A stretch of DNA of 64,000 nt from Plantibacter flavus (GTDB lineage Bacteria > Actinomycetota > Actinomycetes > Actinomycetales > Microbacteriaceae), in NCBI RefSeq assembly GCF_002024505.1, contig NZ_CP019402.1, positions 4,092,001-4,156,000 on the forward strand, given 5' to 3'. This document shows, piece by piece, positions 1-8,168 of the stretch. Position 1 is the first letter of the stretch. Each line of letters begins with the position of its first letter. The notes under the pieces are model-generated. The model ran no database searches, was not told the DNA's origin, and saw only the letters and a program-made list of their open reading frames with translations. The translations under genes and the position numbers were made by a program.

Positions 1-165
1 CAGAAGCTCGTCGACGCCGGGATCCTCGTCCAGTCCAGCGCAGGCGGACGGAACCGCTACTGGCAGGCCGGCGAGGTCCTGCAGGCGCTGGACGAGTCCG
101 GCGCACGGGCCAGTCGTCGGCGGGGAGGTTTCCGAGCTGGCCGGCCCGGAAGGCGCCGCCGCTGA
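1..165 (+). CDS. C-terminal end of a Fic-family protein (5' truncated by window)
   Basis: Frame 1 is open from the window edge to TGA at 163-165. The residues read like the winged-helix tail of Fic (AMP-transferase) proteins: an LVDAGIL stretch, a GGRNRYW beta-turn and an EVLQALDE helix. The last 20 residues are Arg/Gly-rich and probably disordered. The catalytic HPFxxGNGR motif would lie outside the window, so activity cannot be judged. The family call rests only on this tail. Confidence 0.55.
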   Translation, partial: QKLVDAGILVQSSAGGRNRYWQAGEVLQALDESGARASRRRGGFRAGRPGRRRR

Positions 166-198
166 GCGCAGTCCGGGTGAAGGGACCGATCCGCCGAG

Positions 199-1071
199 CT
201 AGGCGCTTCGCTCGGTCGTCCGGAGCCAGTCCGTGATGGTGGTAGCGACGTGGTCGAGGTCGGATTCGAGGAGGAAGTGTCCGCCGTCGACGAGTTCGAC
301 GCGAGCATCGGGGACGTCGCGGGTGAACGCCGTGGCGCCGGCGGCTGCGAAGATCTCGTCGTTCCGCCCCCAGATCGCGAGCACCGGCACCTGTGAGGTG
401 CGGAGCCAGTCGTGCACCGCGGGGTAGAGGTCCCGGTTGGTGGTGTAGTCGCGGAAGAGTGCCAGCTGCACGTCGTCCTGACCCGGTCGGGCGAGGAGCG
501 CGAGGTCGTGCTCCCAGGCGTCGGGGTCGACGGTCGTCGGGTCCGGCACGCCGTGGTTGTACTGCCACTCGACGGCCTCCCGCCCGAGGGCCGGACGGAG
601 CGCGTCGCGCGTCTCGGTGGTCCGTTCGGCGCCGTCGGCCCAGATCGGGTCCCAGAAGCTCGGTACGAAGCCTTCTTCGTAGGCGTTGCCGTTCTGGGAG
701 ATGACTCCGACGACGGCAGTGGGGTCGTTGAGGGCCAGTCGCCAGCCGACCGGGGCGCCGTAGTCCTGGACGTAGATCGTGTACTGCGTCACGCCGATGG
801 TCGAGAGGAACCGGCCGGTCACCTCTGCGAGGGCCGCGAAGGTGTATTCGAACTCGTCGACCGAGGGGGCGGAGGAGCGACCGAAGCCGATGTGGTCTGG
901 AGCGATGACGCGGTACTGGCCGGCAAGCGCCGGGATGAGGTGCCGGAACATGTGGGAGCTGCTCGGGTACCCGTGGAGGAGCAGGAGCACGGGAGCGTCG
1001 GCAGGGCCGGCCTCACGGTAGAAGACGTCGAGCCCGTCGATCGAGACGGTGCGGTGGTGGACGATGACCAT
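199..1071 (-). CDS. alpha/beta hydrolase, epoxide hydrolase / haloalkane dehalogenase-like
   Basis: 290 residues covering one alpha/beta-hydrolase fold. The oxyanion loop is HGYPSSS (about 33-39). The nucleophile elbow VQDYGAP places Asp103 where esterases have Ser, as in epoxide hydrolases and dehalogenases. An acidic residue follows in IWGRNDE and the catalytic His is in DGGHFLLE near the C-terminus. No signal peptide, so cytoplasmic. An AAGGGG ribosome site lies 8 bases before the ATG. The gene diverges from a CGNR regulator across an inverted repeat that probably acts as operator. The substrate cannot be told from sequence. Confidence 0.85.
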   Translation of the reverse strand: MVIVHHRTVSIDGLDVFYREAGPADAPVLLLLHGYPSSSHMFRHLIPALAGQYRVIAPDHIGFGRSSAPSVDEFEYTFAALAEVTGRFLSTIGVTQYTIYVQDYGAPVGWRLALNDPTAVVGVISQNGNAYEEGFVPSFWDPIWADGAERTTETRDALRPALGREAVEWQYNHGVPDPTTVDPDAWEHDLALLARPGQDDVQLALFRDYTTNRDLYPAVHDWLRTSQVPVLAIWGRNDEIFAAAGATAFTRDVPDARVELVDGGHFLLESDLDHVATTITDWLRTTERSA

Positions 1072-1072
1072 T

Positions 1073-1104
1073 GCTAACCCCTTAAGATTGTTTTACTGGT
1101 TAGC
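1073..1104. promoter_or_regulatory. inverted-repeat operator between hydrolase and CGNR regulator
   Basis: GCTAACC (1073-1079) and GGTTAGC (1098-1104) form a perfect 7-bp inverted repeat around an AT-rich 18-base centre, the only AT-rich part of the divergent spacer. The left arm starts two bases upstream of the hydrolase ATG, so a bound protein would block its translation start region and promoter. The adjacent CGNR protein is the obvious candidate binder (inference). Confidence 0.55.
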
Positions 1105-1156
1105 CAGACGGTAGCATGGATCCAGGGCGCCGGTCGGCGCGACAGAACGGAGAACG

Positions 1157-1654
1157 ATGCTTCGCGACGAGGAGCTGCTGCTGGGCCTGTTGAACAGTGC
1201 GCCGGTCGTCGAGGGCACCCCGACCGATCAGCTCGAGGGGGTGGCCGGGCGAGACCTGGCGCGCAGCTGGGGCGGCACGGGATCCGCGGACGAGTTGACG
1301 CGCCTTCGTCGTGCGAGGCAGGCACTGCAGACCATGGTCCGCGGCGATGACGGAGGAGCGATCAGAGACCTCGCGGGCATCCTCGACGATGCCGTGCGCA
1401 CGCCGCGTATCACCCCGGATGGCGTGGTCTGGGAGCTTCAGGTCCCTGACGACGATCGCTTGGTGGCGGGGGTCGTGCTGGCGTGGTCGAGCGTGATCAC
1501 GGAGTTCCCCGGGCGCCTCCGCGCCTGCGCGAACCACGAGTGCACGCAGTTCCTCGTCGACCACAGTCGACCTGGCACCGCGAAGTGGTGTTCGATGGCG
1601 GTCTGCGGCAACCGGATGAAGGCGCGCACGCATGCGCGCCGCGCTCAGAGCTGA
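1157..1654 (+). CDS. ABATE-domain / CGNR zinc-finger transcription regulator
   Basis: 165 residues. The N-terminal two thirds look like the ABATE domain. The C-terminal 45 residues are a CGNR zinc finger: Cys-x4-Cys in CANHEC, then WC and the diagnostic CGNR with a basic tail. This family is thought to be a ligand-sensing regulator that usually controls a neighbouring enzyme. It diverges from the alpha/beta hydrolase. ATG at 1157 follows a GGAGAA ribosome site. It is slightly shorter than typical 180-200-residue members. Confidence 0.85.
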   Translation: MLRDEELLLGLLNSAPVVEGTPTDQLEGVAGRDLARSWGGTGSADELTRLRRARQALQTMVRGDDGGAIRDLAGILDDAVRTPRITPDGVVWELQVPDDDRLVAGVVLAWSSVITEFPGRLRACANHECTQFLVDHSRPGTAKWCSMAVCGNRMKARTHARRAQS

Positions 1655-2081
1655 GCGGCCCGGCACACGCTTCCTCGCCTCGACGTTGGTCTCGGCGGCG
1701 ATGATGGGACCCCCGGGCCGCCGGAACCAGTACCTCGACGCGATGACGGCGGTGGCGGTCGCCGGGCCGGCCACGGTGGTCGCCTTGCTGGCTGGCGTCA
1801 CGGTGGCGCTGCTCCCCGTGCCGACTCGACGGGCGTTCGCTCCGACCGCGGAGACGTTCTCCATCACCCTGCTCGTCATCGTCACCGCGGTCGCCCTCTA
1901 TCGCGGAGCCGTGGGCGCTGACGACGATCGCCAACTCGACGCCGGAGCGGTCGGCGGATGGCTGTTCGGCGCCGTCGGGATCATGGTTCTGCTGACCGCG
2001 GTCGCGATCCGCGCCGACCGCAGGCGACGAGCCGACCGTCGTGCCACGTCGACGACCGCACGGCGGTCGTCGCGCCGCTGA
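1632..2081 (+). CDS. small membrane protein, unknown function
   Basis: Up to 149 residues with three hydrophobic spans: about residues 37-58, 75-90 and 107-125, then an Arg-rich tail that predicts a cytoplasmic C-terminus. ATG 1632 overlaps the end of the CGNR gene and has AAGG upstream. In-frame ATGs at 1701 and 1704 are alternatives. The opposite strand is also open here but encodes only Arg/Pro-rich low-complexity sequence, so this strand is preferred. No family recognised. Confidence 0.5.
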   Translation: MRAALRAERPGTRFLASTLVSAAMMGPPGRRNQYLDAMTAVAVAGPATVVALLAGVTVALLPVPTRRAFAPTAETFSITLLVIVTAVALYRGAVGADDDRQLDAGAVGGWLFGAVGIMVLLTAVAIRADRRRRADRRATSTTARRSSRR

Positions 2082-2192
2082 CCGCAGCGGCGCGCGGACC
2101 GGGACGAGTGGGGCCGGAGCTCGCATGCGGTGCGTGCGCTCAATCGTCGTCTCGATCTCACTGGGGTTCCTCTGCCGAGCGGGGCAAGCACG

Positions 2193-2438
2193 CTACTGAG
2201 CGGAACGACGCGATTGCGCCTTCTCGACTCGACCTGCGACATACAGCCGAGACAGAATCGCGATCGCGCCCACCGCGGTCCCGATCCAGGACACCCAACC
2301 GTGGTCCGTCATGAAGTTCGTGATCGGGTCGGGGAGGAACCGCAGCACGTTCGGGTTGCTGTTGTGCAGAGTGAAGGAGACGGCGATCAGGATTCCGAGA
2401 CCCGCGAGGACGGCGAGGGCGGCACTCAATTTCTTCAT
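2193..2438 (-). CDS. small two-helix membrane protein under a MerR-type promoter
   Basis: 81 residues with an N-terminal MKKLSAAL start, a hydrophobic span (about 5-25), a short extracytoplasmic loop and a second span (about 50-68), then a basic tail. It diverges from the MerR regulator. ATG 2438 falls where transcription should begin from the promoter with -35 at 2475-2470, so the message may be leaderless. No Shine-Dalgarno is visible. Function unknown; it is probably a target of the MerR protein. Confidence 0.65.
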   Translation of the reverse strand: MKKLSAALAVLAGLGILIAVSFTLHNSNPNVLRFLPDPITNFMTDHGWVSWIGTAVGAIAILSRLYVAGRVEKAQSRRSAQ

Positions 2439-2444
2439 GGAATG

Positions 2445-2520
2445 AGAGGACACCGTGCCCTTGGGGCCGAGTCAAGTCATCCGTTCGCTTGACTCTGCCC
2501 CTGGGGCATCTGCTGGTATT
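2445..2520. promoter_or_regulatory. back-to-back MerR-type promoters
   Basis: Two promoters face away from each other. Leftward: -35 TTGACT read at 2475-2470, followed by CGGCCCCAAGGGCA. Rightward: -35 TTGACT at 2489-2494, followed by the 13-bp palindrome TGCCCCTGGGGCA (2496-2508). In both, the dyad fills a spacer of about 19-20 bases, the over-long spacing typical of MerR activators. They drive the small membrane gene and the regulator itself. Confidence 0.7.
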
Positions 2521-2544
2521 GAGATCGAAGACGGGGAGAAACGT

Positions 2545-3282
2545 ATGGCGTGGAGCACGCAACAGCTGGCCGACCTCGCCGGCACGACGGTGAAAACGGT
2601 CCGGCACTACCATCAGGTCGGGCTCCTCGATGAGCCGGAGCGCGCGCGCAATGGCTACAAGCAGTATCAGACCTCCCACCTGGTGCGACTCCTGCAGGTC
2701 AAGAGGATGAGCGATCTCGGCATCTCCCTCGCGCAGATCCGCGCGCTGGCCACGAGCACGCTCGACACGGACGCCTCCATCGCCGTCCTCGATGCCGAAC
2801 TCGAGGCGAGCATCGAACGACTGCAGCGCGTGCGCGCGGAACTCGCCCTCCTCCTGCGATACCGCGCGCCTCTCGACACGCCCACACCGTTCGCGCACTC
2901 CGCCGACGGCCTCCCGGAGAAGTACCGCGGGCTGCTCACCGTGTACTCCCGCGTTCTGAACGAACCGGCGCTCCACGACACGAGCGATCTCCTGAACGAG
3001 CCGGATGAGGCGAGCGAACCGTTCGAATCCCTCACCGACGAATCGGACGACAGGGCCATCGATGATGTCGCACAGCTCCTCGCGGTGTCGATGGCGGCCC
3101 ACCGCGAACGGTTCCCGTGGGCTTCCGATCTGCGATCGGCTCAGCGGACGAAGGGGAATCTCGCGCAGGAGGCACTCTCCTCCGCGGTCGTCGATGCCTT
3201 CAATCACGGCCAGCTGCGTGCTCTCGCGCGCGCGAACGATATCGTCCGCAAGGCTGACCCAGTGGACGATGAAACGCTGTGA
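2545..3282 (+). CDS. MerR-family transcriptional regulator
   Basis: 245 residues. The N-terminal winged helix is typical: WSTQQLADLAGTTVKTVRHYHQ, then GLLDEP and GYKQY. A coiled region (about 80-115) follows, then a long acidic C-terminal effector region with no Cys cluster, so it is not a metal-type MerR. ATG 2545 has GGGGAG nine bases upstream; the frame is open further up but runs through the promoter. It probably acts on the four nearby MerR-type sites. The effector is unknown. Confidence 0.9.
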   Translation: MAWSTQQLADLAGTTVKTVRHYHQVGLLDEPERARNGYKQYQTSHLVRLLQVKRMSDLGISLAQIRALATSTLDTDASIAVLDAELEASIERLQRVRAELALLLRYRAPLDTPTPFAHSADGLPEKYRGLLTVYSRVLNEPALHDTSDLLNEPDEASEPFESLTDESDDRAIDDVAQLLAVSMAAHRERFPWASDLRSAQRTKGNLAQEALSSAVVDAFNHGQLRALARANDIVRKADPVDDETL

Positions 3283-3309
3283 ACGATCCGCGTCACGGGC
3301 GCCACGGAG

Positions 3310-3377
3310 TTGACCCTGTCGTCAGGGCACAGTGTCCGATGACACCCATGAAGAACCACACATTCTCGGTGGCCTGA
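3310..3377 (+). promoter_or_regulatory. MerR-type promoter followed by a gene remnant
   Basis: -35 TTGACC at 3310-3315, then a 19-base spacer with the CCCTG...CAGGG dyad and GGCACAGTGTCC, matching the other sites. About 8 bases downstream lies ATG 3348, giving only a nine-codon frame that stops at 3375-3377. From 3362 a different frame stays open as a plausible ILGGLTAVSALKR stretch to a TGA at 3449. This looks like the decayed start of a once MerR-controlled, leaderless gene (inference). Confidence 0.45.
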
Positions 3378-3447
3378 CGGCTGTATCCGCGCTCAAGCGA
3401 TCACCCGATTCGCCGAGAGGGCGAGTGATCATTCGAATCGGCGAGGC

Positions 3448-3478
3448 TTGACTCGGCCCCAAGGGCAGGCTGTCGACT
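3448..3478 (+). promoter_or_regulatory. MerR-type promoter of the CPBP protease gene
   Basis: TTGACT (3448-3453), the dyad CCCCAAGGG inside a 19-base spacer, and a weak -10. The run CTTGACTCGGCCCCAAGGGC is identical to the leftward promoter at 2475. The gene starts 44 bases after the -10. Confidence 0.65.
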
Positions 3479-3521
3479 GTCCGTGTCGTGAAGTGCGCGA
3501 CACCGACAGGAGGGCTTTTCT

Positions 3522-4208
3522 GTGAACACCGACACCATGCCGACAGATCGTTCTCGCAGCGTCGGCTGGCCCGAACTCGCCGTCGCGGCGATCACCGCTG
3601 TCGTGCTGTACATCGGCGGCGGGCTTGGCCTCTACCTGCTCGAGCTCCCAGCCGCAGCATCGGGAGTCGCGCAGTTCGCACTCTCTGCCGCCGTCCCCGT
3701 GCTCGCGTTCGTCGCCGCGGTCCTCACTCGTCGGCGATCGCTGAGTGCATTCGGGTTCCGCCGGGTCGCCCCGAGGTGGTTGCTCCTCGCGGCGTTGCTG
3801 GGCCTCGTCGCGATGGGCCTCGCGTCGCTGCTGTCGATCTTCGTCCTCGATCCGCTCTTCCCTGACGACAACACGCAAGCGGACTACGACACCGCCGCGA
3901 CCGCAGGCATCGCATTCTTCCTCGGAACGCTCGCCATGGGCGGAGTCATCGAACCGTTCGGCGAGGAGCTCCTCTTCCGCGGTGTCCTCGCGAGCTTTCT
4001 GAAGCGTTGGGGGCCATGGGTGATGATCATCGGATCGACCCTGGTGTTCGCACTCGCCCACGGCATCAACGTCGTCTTCTTCTCAGCCGTCTTCATGTCG
4101 GTCGTGAGCACCTACCTCTATTGGCGGACCGGATCGATCTGGACGAGTGTGATCGTCCACATCACGTACAACTCCGCCGCCCTCATCGCCAAAGGCTTCG
4201 GACTGTAA
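3522..4208 (+). CDS. CPBP-family intramembrane metalloprotease
   Basis: 228 residues, polytopic (about six spans). CPBP motif 1 is seen as EELLFRG (about 148-154), motif 2 as FALAHG and motif 3 as HITYN, giving the Glu/His/Asn set of Rce1-like glutamic endopeptidases. GTG 3522 follows a strong AGGAGGG. Some family members give bacteriocin immunity or process peptides in the membrane; which applies here is unknown. Controlled by the MerR-type promoter at 3448. Confidence 0.85.
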   Translation: MNTDTMPTDRSRSVGWPELAVAAITAVVLYIGGGLGLYLLELPAAASGVAQFALSAAVPVLAFVAAVLTRRRSLSAFGFRRVAPRWLLLAALLGLVAMGLASLLSIFVLDPLFPDDNTQADYDTAATAGIAFFLGTLAMGGVIEPFGEELLFRGVLASFLKRWGPWVMIIGSTLVFALAHGINVVFFSAVFMSVVSTYLYWRTGSIWTSVIVHITYNSAALIAKGFGL

Positions 4209-4385
4209 AACGGAGACAAATAGGAAGGCACCATCGCGCGATTTCCCGCGGCGTGGAATACCAGAGCGTCCTGACCGGCGATACACGCCGAATCGGTCGC
4301 GGGCTCATGATCTCCCGCTCGCCTTCCGCTTCCTGGGAGGCGCAGAGAGAGCCGGTTGCCACTCCGAGTGAGCCAGAGGGCTACA

Positions 4386-4477
4386 TGTGAACGCGCACGC
4401 AAAGTGTCGCCGCGGGGCCAGTGAACGAGCGGGTTTCCAACGTAAAGTGTCGCCGCGGTTTCCAGCACAAAGTGTCG
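4386..4477 (+). repeat. left end: terminal repeat plus three AAAGTGTCG boxes
   Basis: Terminal TGTGAACGC, then AAAGTGTCG at 4401-4409, 4444-4452 and 4469-4477, all pointing into the element. The boxes sit in longer similar units: two are preceded by GTTTCCA and two are followed by CCGCGG. This matches the arrays of transposase-binding sites in Tn7-like ends. Confidence 0.8.
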
Positions 4478-4867
4478 CTCCGAACAGGCCCGCGTGATTC
4501 CGCGGATCTGAGGCCGCGATGGGGCCATCTGGTGGCGCTCCGCGGCGAGGTCCACGCGTGGAGAGATGAGACGCCGTTGAATGAATCATCCGCAAGTACC
4601 ACGCCGGCCTCTGCCGCGCAGCAACTCCGCTTTGCGTGAGCCCCCGTGCAATCTGCGTCGGGTCGAGGCCGACCGTAGCTCCGTCGTACTCGTGATGCCG
4701 ACCGAGATTCCGGGGCCGTAGAGCACCGCGGCATGTCCGAATGATTGGGCCATGGCCGTGAGCGTCGGATTCAGCTTCGACGTGAACAGTCCGTCGCATC
4801 GACGGCACGCGTTGATCATGCTCGGCACTTAGGGCGTGTCGTCGACGAGCTCGCCTAGGCTGACTTC
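4478..4867. other. stretch without a convincing gene
   Basis: A minus-strand frame from 4828 begins MPSMINACRRCDGLFTSKL and continues 80 codons without a family match. Its first 40 residues look protein-like but the rest is Arg/Ser-rich and runs into the end repeats. It may be the stub of a gene cut by the element end. Nothing else is supportable. Confidence 0.3.
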
Positions 4868-5233
4868 ATGGTGAAGCTCCTCAAGACCGCGAACCCCGAC
4901 GGCGGGCCCAGCATTCCTGTTGTCGTTGAAATCCGTTCTGGGTCGGTCGATGTGACCCACGTCGAGATCACTCGGGGGGAGAACGAGGGCAGCACGCGAG
5001 CATTCCACGCCGCGGTCGGCTTCGATACCAGCACCGCGTCGTTTCCGACAGGCGCATCTCGCACGTTCTACGTCGAGGTCCATGTCCTGACAGAGCACTG
5101 GGTGGCCACGATGCAGGATGCGATGACCGTGGAGAAGGAGCCGGACATCGCGAAGTCGTGGGACGACCTCGCCACGACATCGGGCGGCGACGGCGCGATT
5201 CACGCTGTCCTAGTGAAGACGTGGTTCGAATAA
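4868..5233 (+). CDS. hypothetical protein
   Basis: 121 residues, no Cys, no hydrophobic span, alternating beta-like segments (PVVVEIRSGSVDVTHVEITRG, RTFYVEVHVLTEHW). Probably a cytoplasmic beta-rich protein. ATG 4868 lacks a strong ribosome site. First gene inside the left end of the element, co-directional with the PIN gene 148 bases downstream. No family recognised. Confidence 0.55.
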   Translation: MVKLLKTANPDGGPSIPVVVEIRSGSVDVTHVEITRGENEGSTRAFHAAVGFDTSTASFPTGASRTFYVEVHVLTEHWVATMQDAMTVEKEPDIAKSWDDLATTSGGDGAIHAVLVKTWFE

Positions 5234-5381
5234 GAACAGGCCCGGCGCCGAAGCACCAAGCCTGTAGATAGCCTTATCTGAATATGACCGATCATCTCGG
5301 CCGTGACAGTCTGCGGCTTCCTCGTTCGGGGAGTCGTCATATTTGATCCGACCGCCTGTGGGCGGCTCTGAGGGGGGGAGC

Positions 5382-6395
5382 ATGCTGGTCATCGTCGACG
5401 CCAACATCATCGTCAACGACCCCCTACTTCGCCAGCGCAAGTGGCGAGTAGCGCAGGACGAGATTGCTTCACACCGGCTACGCCTTGTGCTACCGGAGGT
5501 TGCACTACTGGAGGCAATCGGCGGATATCGCCGTGAGCGCACCGAGAAGGCGCGGCAGGTCCGATCCATCATTCGCAAGTCGACACAGAGAGCGAAGGGC
5601 GCAGCGGAAGAACTGTTGAACGTCTACCGAGACGAAGCCAACGCATACGAGTCGATCTTGCGCGCGCGGCTTCGAGAAGTCGGCATTGAGGTCGTCGACC
5701 CATCCGAACACAGCCATCTCGAACTGACTGAACGAGCGGTGAATCGGACGCCGCCCTTCGACGATGACGGGGGCGGGTACCGGGACACGCTAATATGGCT
5801 CACCGCCCTCGAGCAGGTCGGCGAACCGCCCTTCTTCGACTTGATACTTCTATCCGATGACGGCGTGTTCACGAAGCAAAAGAGCATACTTGCCGAAGAG
5901 CTACATGCAGAAACGGGTGCTGAGCTCACGGTTCTGCGTTCGATCGGGAGTTTAGCTTTCCCAGGCGAGTATGAGAGCGGTGACTTCGATCTGTCCGATC
6001 TCGATCTGAGCACTCGGCAGATCATCGATCGGCTCACGCTCGACCTTGCGCACAAGGACATCACGCGATGGAGCCCGCCCGGAGTGGATTACGCCCAAGT
6101 GCAGATCGTCGGTGGCGTAGACCTTCGCTTCGACACGCTCGAAGTCAAGAAGAGATACGGCACGACGGTCTACGAGATCGGTGTAGACGCCATCGCAGAT
6201 GTGGACGCCGAGGTACTTGTGATCCATGACGAGCGCGGAGGCGAGACGGACTTCACGCAGATGTCAGCGCGATGGGATCTGCGTATGCGGTGGCGGGGCG
6301 AAGTCGAGTCGGAGACGAGCGGGCTTAGCCGGCAAAGCGAGCTGGAGGTACGGGGTCTGGACGAACGCCAAAGACCTTCCCCCGAGAGCAGCTGA
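5382..6395 (+). CDS. PIN-domain ribonuclease-like protein (DUF4935 type)
   Basis: 337 residues. The PIN acidic set is visible in the first 190: VIVDANIIVND (Asp6), PEVALLEAIGG (Glu), GGGYRDTLIWL (Asp) and LILLSDDGVF (Asp). These arrange as in Mg-dependent PIN RNases of the DUF4935 group. The remaining ~150 residues form an unrecognised beta-rich domain and a charged tail. ATG 5382 follows a G-rich AGGGGGGGAG. Convergent with the ATPase, with 18 bases between stops. PIN proteins in such islands are usually toxins or RNA-targeting effectors; no antitoxin is obvious next to it. Confidence 0.75.
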   Translation: MLVIVDANIIVNDPLLRQRKWRVAQDEIASHRLRLVLPEVALLEAIGGYRRERTEKARQVRSIIRKSTQRAKGAAEELLNVYRDEANAYESILRARLREVGIEVVDPSEHSHLELTERAVNRTPPFDDDGGGYRDTLIWLTALEQVGEPPFFDLILLSDDGVFTKQKSILAEELHAETGAELTVLRSIGSLAFPGEYESGDFDLSDLDLSTRQIIDRLTLDLAHKDITRWSPPGVDYAQVQIVGGVDLRFDTLEVKKRYGTTVYEIGVDAIADVDAEVLVIHDERGGETDFTQMSARWDLRMRWRGEVESETSGLSRQSELEVRGLDERQRPSPESS

Positions 6396-6413
6396 CGCCC
6401 CTTCTCCTGCTGA

Positions 6414-7607
6414 TCATTCATCATCCTCGTCGTCGACGTTCGGTTGTCGAAGGATGAACGCGTCCATGTTTGGCACCGTGAAGCTAACGTAGCCCCGTCG
6501 TTCCGCATAAATGATGCCCTTGCTGATGAGAGATTGTCGGGCCGGGCTGAGCGCCGATGATACGACTCCCAGGTACTCCGCCACGGCGGTGGTGCTCGCC
6601 GTATTTCCTCCGACTGCAACCATGGCGCGGAGGTAGTGTCGCTCTCCGGCAGTTGTGCGATCCCATCGTGCAGGGAAGAATCCCTGGTCGAGGTCGGCGT
6701 TCCCCTCGGCGATCCCGGCTGCGGCGATCTCGGCGTCAATTCGTTTATCGGGGGCCAGATCCCACACGGCCTTGCCGTAGGTTTGAAGGAAGAACGGATA
6801 GCCCTTCGCCTCTCCCACGATGAGGTCGACCGCTCTCTGATCGAAAATCGCGCCCAGATCGGTGGCAGGCTTTGCAACGGCCTCGACTGCAGCTTCGTGG
6901 CTAAGTGCCCCAATTTCGCGAATCACGAATCGCTCGGCGTACGAGCGAGCTTCGGCCAATGTTCGCCTCAATGTCGAGAGGCCAGCGCCGATCACGTAGA
7001 ACGGCCACTCGGATTGTGACGCCTTGTGTTGAACGGCCAGGAGCGCAGTCAGTAGGTCGCTGTCCAGGTCCTGCATCTCGTCGACGAATATGGCCAGCGC
7101 GCTGTTGTTCCGCGTCAGCGGGCCGGCGAGGTCCGCTACGAGTTCTTCAAGATCGATCTCTATCAGGCCGGAGTTCGCTCTGTTCTCTGCAGCCGGCGCA
7201 TCCAGTTTGAGCGTCATGCCGGCGACCGTTGCGGAGAACGATGCGACGGTCGCAACGGCTGTCCGCACATCGCTGGCCGCGTTCTTGAAACGAGAGGTCA
7301 TCTGCCGGCCAGCCATTGCCACACCGCGGCCGAGCGACTGCCTGGCGACCCGTGAGCCAGCCTCGCCAGGGCGAGCCTCCAACTGCACCGTCACCCATCC
7401 TGCTTTCTCAACGTTCTGCTGGAGCTGGTTCAAGAGCACGGTTTTCCCGACGCCCCGGAGCCCGTACAGAATCATGCCGCCATCGTTGCGCCGACGGCGG
7501 CTCTTAGCGACCATGAGGTCAACGAGATCGATCTCCGACTGGCGTCCAACCAGCTCGGGCGGACGCACGCCTGCGCCTGGTCGAAAGGGGTTCAGGACGG
7601 GCAACAT
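6414..7607 (-). CDS. AAA ATPase (STAND-like ATP-binding protein)
   Basis: 397 residues. N-terminal LVGRQSEID, Walker A GLRGVGKT (49-56), Walker B AIFVDEMQDL (about 172-181), a sensor GAGLSTL and a conserved FFLQTYG region, then a C-terminal winged-helix-like part (LGVVSSALSPARQSLISKGII) and an acidic tail. The order is that of single-gene archaeal/actinobacterial AAA ATPases. No nuclease domain is fused. Its promoter region (7608-7704) is AT-rich with three CTATA repeats. Possible roles are sensor or loader in a defence system; partner unclear. Confidence 0.8.
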   Translation of the reverse strand: MLPVLNPFRPGAGVRPPELVGRQSEIDLVDLMVAKSRRRRNDGGMILYGLRGVGKTVLLNQLQQNVEKAGWVTVQLEARPGEAGSRVARQSLGRGVAMAGRQMTSRFKNAASDVRTAVATVASFSATVAGMTLKLDAPAAENRANSGLIEIDLEELVADLAGPLTRNNSALAIFVDEMQDLDSDLLTALLAVQHKASQSEWPFYVIGAGLSTLRRTLAEARSYAERFVIREIGALSHEAAVEAVAKPATDLGAIFDQRAVDLIVGEAKGYPFFLQTYGKAVWDLAPDKRIDAEIAAAGIAEGNADLDQGFFPARWDRTTAGERHYLRAMVAVGGNTASTTAVAEYLGVVSSALSPARQSLISKGIIYAERRGYVSFTVPNMDAFILRQPNVDDEDDE

Positions 7608-7704
7608 GCCTGCAGTCTACCGCAATATAGCGCTCTATAACTAAAAAGCTATACAACCGCCAGCTCGTCGCGCCGGTGAGCCGGAGCTTGTAGCCTCATT
7701 GACA

Positions 7705-7743
7705 AGAGGGCCCGATCTCAGTTGAGTTGAGATCGGGCCCTCT
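7705..7743. terminator. strong hairpin terminator
   Basis: A perfect 16-bp stem: AGAGGGCCCGATCTCA (7705-7720) pairs with 7728-7743 around a 7-base loop. It lies just after the stop of the small membrane gene on the minus strand and before the ATPase gene, so it insulates the two. Confidence 0.8.
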
Positions 7744-7753
7744 TTCGAGAGAT

Positions 7754-8029
7754 CTACTTCTTGTTCTCGGTGATGCTGGTGTGCGGGTGACGCGCAGCCG
7801 CAGCGGGCGTGATGTAGTGCCCGGTGATGGCGCTACGGTGCTGCGTCTCGCTGGTGCGGTTCGCTCCGGACTCGGTGACGCTGGTGCGCGGGTGACGCGC
7901 CGCGGCTGCGGCGACGAGCAGAGGCAGCCATGGCGGGAAGCTCGTGACTGCTGCGACAACGGTGACGACGAACAACGCAACAGTCCCTGGGCCGAGTATC
8001 CATCCCACCCAGAGTCGGCGTGTCCGCAT
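7754..8029 (-). CDS. small membrane protein with an internal sequence duplication
   Basis: 91 residues: a hydrophobic block (about 5-45), then two related segments, AAAARHPRTSVTES and AAAARHPHTSITEN. The DNA repeats too: CTCGGTGA(t/c)GCTGGTG then CGGGTGACGCGC appears at about 7769 and 7875. The tail may be recently duplicated. Function unknown. Confidence 0.5.
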   Translation of the reverse strand: MRTRRLWVGWILGPGTVALFVVTVVAAVTSFPPWLPLLVAAAAARHPRTSVTESGANRTSETQHRSAITGHYITPAAAARHPHTSITENKK

Positions 8030-8168
8030 CCCTTCTTCGTACTCGGCCGGCCTTCAAATTGCCGATCGCCCTCTGAGCGTTCGGCCCTCAGCGCATGCGT
8101 CGAAGGACCAACGCGAGCGCTACACCGACGATCACAACCACAAAGACGACGACGGCCTATGGCCGCAG

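Noticed and set aside
1497-2126. Minus-strand frame opposite the small membrane protein at 1.6-2.1 kb
   Set aside because: Arg/Pro-rich without structure; the plus strand gives clear membrane spans.
7754-8029. CRISPR-like repeats
   Set aside because: Only two related segments inside one small gene and no regular spacers.
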